From the NCBI GenBank assembly GCA_012295275.1, contig CM022673.1, positions 10,353,288 through 10,413,287 on the forward strand: a DNA stretch of 60,000 bases. The letters run 5' to 3'. The notes under the pieces are model-generated. The model had not been told where the DNA came from. It did not search any database and was given only the letters and a program-made list of their open reading frames with translations. The position numbers and the translations under genes are program-made. Shown here in pieces: positions 28,006-32,703 of the stretch. This stretch comes from Chrysomallon squamiferum. Taxonomy: Eukaryota; Mollusca; Gastropoda; Neomphalida; Peltospiridae. How positions within the stretch are numbered: position 1 is the stretch's first letter; the number at the start of each line of letters is the position of its first letter.

Positions 28006-30008
28006 ACTAGTATTAATATTTATTTAGTTAGTTACTTTATTAGTTATTTATTTATTTACTTACTTGCTTTTATTATTTCTGTTACTGTTAAATATAGGCT
28101 ACTCCTACTGTTAGTATTAATTTAAATTTACTAAAATATTTTAATTTATTTCAATATTTGTTATAAAATGGAAGGACATGTGCATCTAGATTATATCTGC
28201 CTAATGATTTAAAGTAAAGCAAAATACTCAAACACATGTAGATAAACACAAACAAAACAAATACACTCTCATATACATTTGCATGCAAACAAAATACAAT
28301 GCACAAAAACATTAAATGCATGAGTACATCTTTCATACAGAACAGGTTATTTACATTTGTTCCAGTCCAGTCGTGATATTTTTTGTTTGTATTTTATCAG
28401 ATTCAGGAGGCACCAGTCAGTTGTAGAGCATTTTTCACTGAGGAAGCCATGGTCTTGTGTGACCTTGGCAACCCTTTACCAAGAAATGCCAAGGTTAGTC
28501 ACCTGAATATTATTATTGTTGTTGTTGTTACTTTTTATTATTTATTATTACCGTTATTATTATTATTTATTTAGTTAGTTAGTGAGTTAGTTAGTTAGTT
28601 TATTATTATTACTTGTTATTATATTTTTATTATCATTTGTACTATTTATTTATTATTATTATTATTATTATTTTATAATACTGTTGGTTTTTTTTTAAAA
28701 GTCTCTTTATTTTACTATGTAATCAATTTTATAATTTTAATTTTTTTTTTTTTTTTTTTAATTTTAACAGACAAATTTTACTTTGAGAGTGGCTCCCAAG
28801 GATGTAAATGGTACTAAAGATGATTTGGAATTTGCTCTTCATGTTAACAGGTGAACAGAATTACTGATTAATTTCCATAGCAACAACTACTTCTTTAGTT
28901 TATTTTTGTTCCCCAGTATTTGTACATGTAGTTTTTAAATTTTTTATTAAATAATAAGAGCATGAACAGGAGTTATCTTACTTCTTCAGTTTCAACATTT
29001 AAATATCTTATTCATTTTTAGTTTGAGCATATATATAGATATATATATATATATCTTCCAATTATATTTTTAATGTTTTTAAATGTGTGTGGATGTGGGT
29101 GTGGGTGTATTTATAGTTGTTTATGTGTCTGTGTGTATATTTTTATATATGAATTATAATCTTGATTATTTTCTAATTTTTATTATTGTTATATTTTTTG
29201 TTTCAGCTCAAACCCAGAGCAGCTAGAGAAAACTATTAATAATTTTGCTGCTGTAACCATTCCAGTGACTGCCACTGCCAAAATTAACATCAACGGGTAA
29301 GAGACACTGTACTTGTTCAACGTAAATTTACTAAAGTATTCTGATTTATTTAAATATTTGTTATAAAACGGAAGGCGATGTGTAAACTGCCTAGTGATTG
29401 AAAATAAAGCAAAATACACAAACACACATACACACATACAGACAAACAAATACACTGTCATATGCATTTATGTGCAAACAAAATACAATGCACAAAAACA
29501 TTAAATGCAGACATACATCTTTCTTTCAGAATAGCTTATTTACATTTGTTCCATTCATGATATTTTTTGGTTCCTATTTTCTGATATTACAGCTCAAGAA
29601 ACAAACAAATAATCAAACAGTAATAAACAAAGAAACAAACACACATACACATACACTCACAATACATAAAGCAGAATACATTTTTGTTATATTTAAAAGA
29701 TTGTAACAGGGGAGGTAAGCAATGTGATATTAATGATTAATAATTTTATTATTCTATTAATTTGAAAGACAGGGGAGGTAAACAGTGTGTAAATTAAATT
29801 TTTTATTACTTTTGTTGATATTTTTTATCAAAAAAGAGTTTACTTAGGGGAAATAACCTATGTATAGACCAATTTAGTTATTATTGTATTATTTTTAATT
29901 TATTAGAAAAACTGAACCAGAACAGATAAACATAAACACAACGAAAGCCAAAGCTGAAGGACTTTTGAAAAGAGAAATAGAGCATGTATATGAGGTAAGT
30001 TTGAGAAC

Positions 30009-30079
<71 letters not shown>

Positions 30080-32622
30080 TAAAATAATTTAATTCAAAAT
30101 ATTTTTATATATTTTATTGAATATTAAAAAAAAATATTTAAAATATTAATGCTAAATAAATAAATGTTTAAATAAATTACTGTGTAAATGAAGATGCATA
30201 CTGAAGTGTAAATGATTTATTATTAAACTTGTTTTTGCAGTTAAGGAACTATGGGAAGAGTTCTACAAAAGTTACAGCTTTAGAAATTTACTGGCCTAGT
30301 CATGACAGTGACTTTAATCTCATCTTTCCCATTATTGGTCAGCCAATCATCTCAGAGGGGGTTGGAACGTGCAAAACAGTATTTGTGACTCCCAGCAACA
30401 ATTCTGTGAGTTTATTTTTTTTTCATATAATTTTGTTTAGGTGTAGTTTTCTTGCAGGGGGAATAACTCTGGGAAATAGTTCTGAAGGGAGCAAACCTGC
30501 GAAGTTGTATTTCTAAAGAGTAAGAACTCTAGAAAATATGGTTGTATATGGAGTTGGAAAGCCTTATTAAAAAGAATTTCATTTTTGTTTTCTTTATAGA
30601 TACATTTTTGTAAACGTTTGTTTAGTGGGATATCAGCAAACAAAAAAACACTTTTTACATGTGATATAAAAACAAAATAAGGGTTTTAAATTTTAATATT
30701 AAGATCAGTTTATAAACGTATTAAAACAGACTGTAAATGTAATGAGTATGTCAGTCATTCTTTCATTTGATTCTTCTCTCAATCTACAGGTATAAAAATT
30801 ATTAAAATGGATTATAAAATATTAACATGGATTTAGAAAGTATTAAAATAGATTAAAACAGATTAAAATAGATTACACGTATAAAATACAATTACATTTT
30901 TTTAAATTGATAACAAATGTATATCGTGTGTGTTGTTATTCTTTCAGTTAAATTTTTATATATTTTATTTTTCTCTCGATCTACAGGGGTTCCAGTATGG
31001 ACCTTACTCTGGTAACGACATTGATGTGATTCTGCAGAACCAGAGACTGAAGAGATCAGCTGACAGGACTGTAGAACACAGAGTTGTACGTGAAAACTTT
31101 CAAATTTATTTATAAAAAAACCCACCTGTCAGGCTTTATTTCTGTTTTCAAACCTCATCAGTGATGTGTAGATTTCTCACTTTTTAAATTTCTTTATAAA
31201 AAAAAAACCACCTGTCAGGCTTTATTTCTGTTTTCAAACTATCTCAGTGATGTGTAGATTTCTCACTTCTCAGATTAAATTAGGAGACTGGAATTACAAT
31301 ATTTGTGTGAGAAAAGTGATTTTTTAGTTTCTACTGATGATTGTAAAATACAGTGATTTGTTTATTCATTGTTTATTTTATGGAGGTATTTGTAGTCAGA
31401 AAATGTGGATTAAACATGTTTTTGTGTAAGAGGTGTCTTGGGTATATGTGTGTTGTGTTTATTAATTAATTAATTAATTATTTTATTTTATTTATTTATT
31501 TACTTATGTATTTATTTATTTATCTCTTTATTATTATTATTATTGTTGTTATTATTGTTATTATTATTACTATTATTATTACTATTATTATTACTATTAT
31601 TATTATTATTATTATTATTACTATTATTATTATTATTATTATTATTTCTGTCATTATTATTGTTGTTGTTGTTGTTATTCAAGAATATTTATTTTATTAA
31701 TGTTCTTGCTTTAGGAGAGTTTGGGAAGTTTGTAAACTGACAGCTTTGAACAAAAGTTAATTTGCTATCCAGGTAAATTTTAATTAGCCTGTTTTAATTA
31801 GCATATCTTACCTTTGCCAGGTGTGTTCTGACTGGTGCACTGTCATCCAGTGCAGAGTGGGATACATGAAAGCTAATGATAATTTCCTCATCAAAATACG
31901 AGCTGAACTAAACGTGCCAATATTTCTAGAGGTAAACTTTTAAATGTTAATAAATCTTGTTGTAATAGTTTCTGATATTTTAATTACAGTAATAAAATAA
32001 AAACAAAAGTCTTCTTTAACTATTTTAAACTGTACTTATTATTATAGAAAACACACATAAATTGATAGAAAATGTAAGAAAAATAACCTTTAACAATTTA
32101 AAAAAATCTTCTTATGATAAAAAAAAAAAAAGAAATAAAGAAAATATAAGAAAAATTCTTTAACATTTAAAACTAATCCACATTTTTTTATATAAATTAC
32201 ATACTTTCTTAGTCATTTTTAAATCTATGGCATTACAGAGATGATTCAATGCTTTAAGAATAACTAGAAAATCACATTTATTACACATGATGACAGTTCT
32301 CTCTGACTTTTCTTTGTTTTGTCTGAGAGATTCCATTAAGCATCCAGTTTACATTGTTTGTTCTTTGATTCTACTTAACAAAATGCTGAAAGTAAAAAAT
32401 TATTATATAAAAAAAAATTGACATGAATGTTTTTTAAAAATTGTTTAAAAAAATGTGGAATGCTTTATATTTGAAGATAATTTATAATCTTGTTTTCTTT
32501 GAAGAAAAAAATTGATCAAATGCATCTGACTTCTCAAGCATATGCCCGGGTATTGTCTATGCCCTACAAACTGAAAAACATTGATCCAAAAGCTTTTGAC
32601 TATGACACCCAGCAGGTTAGTG

Positions 32623-32703
<81 letters not shown>

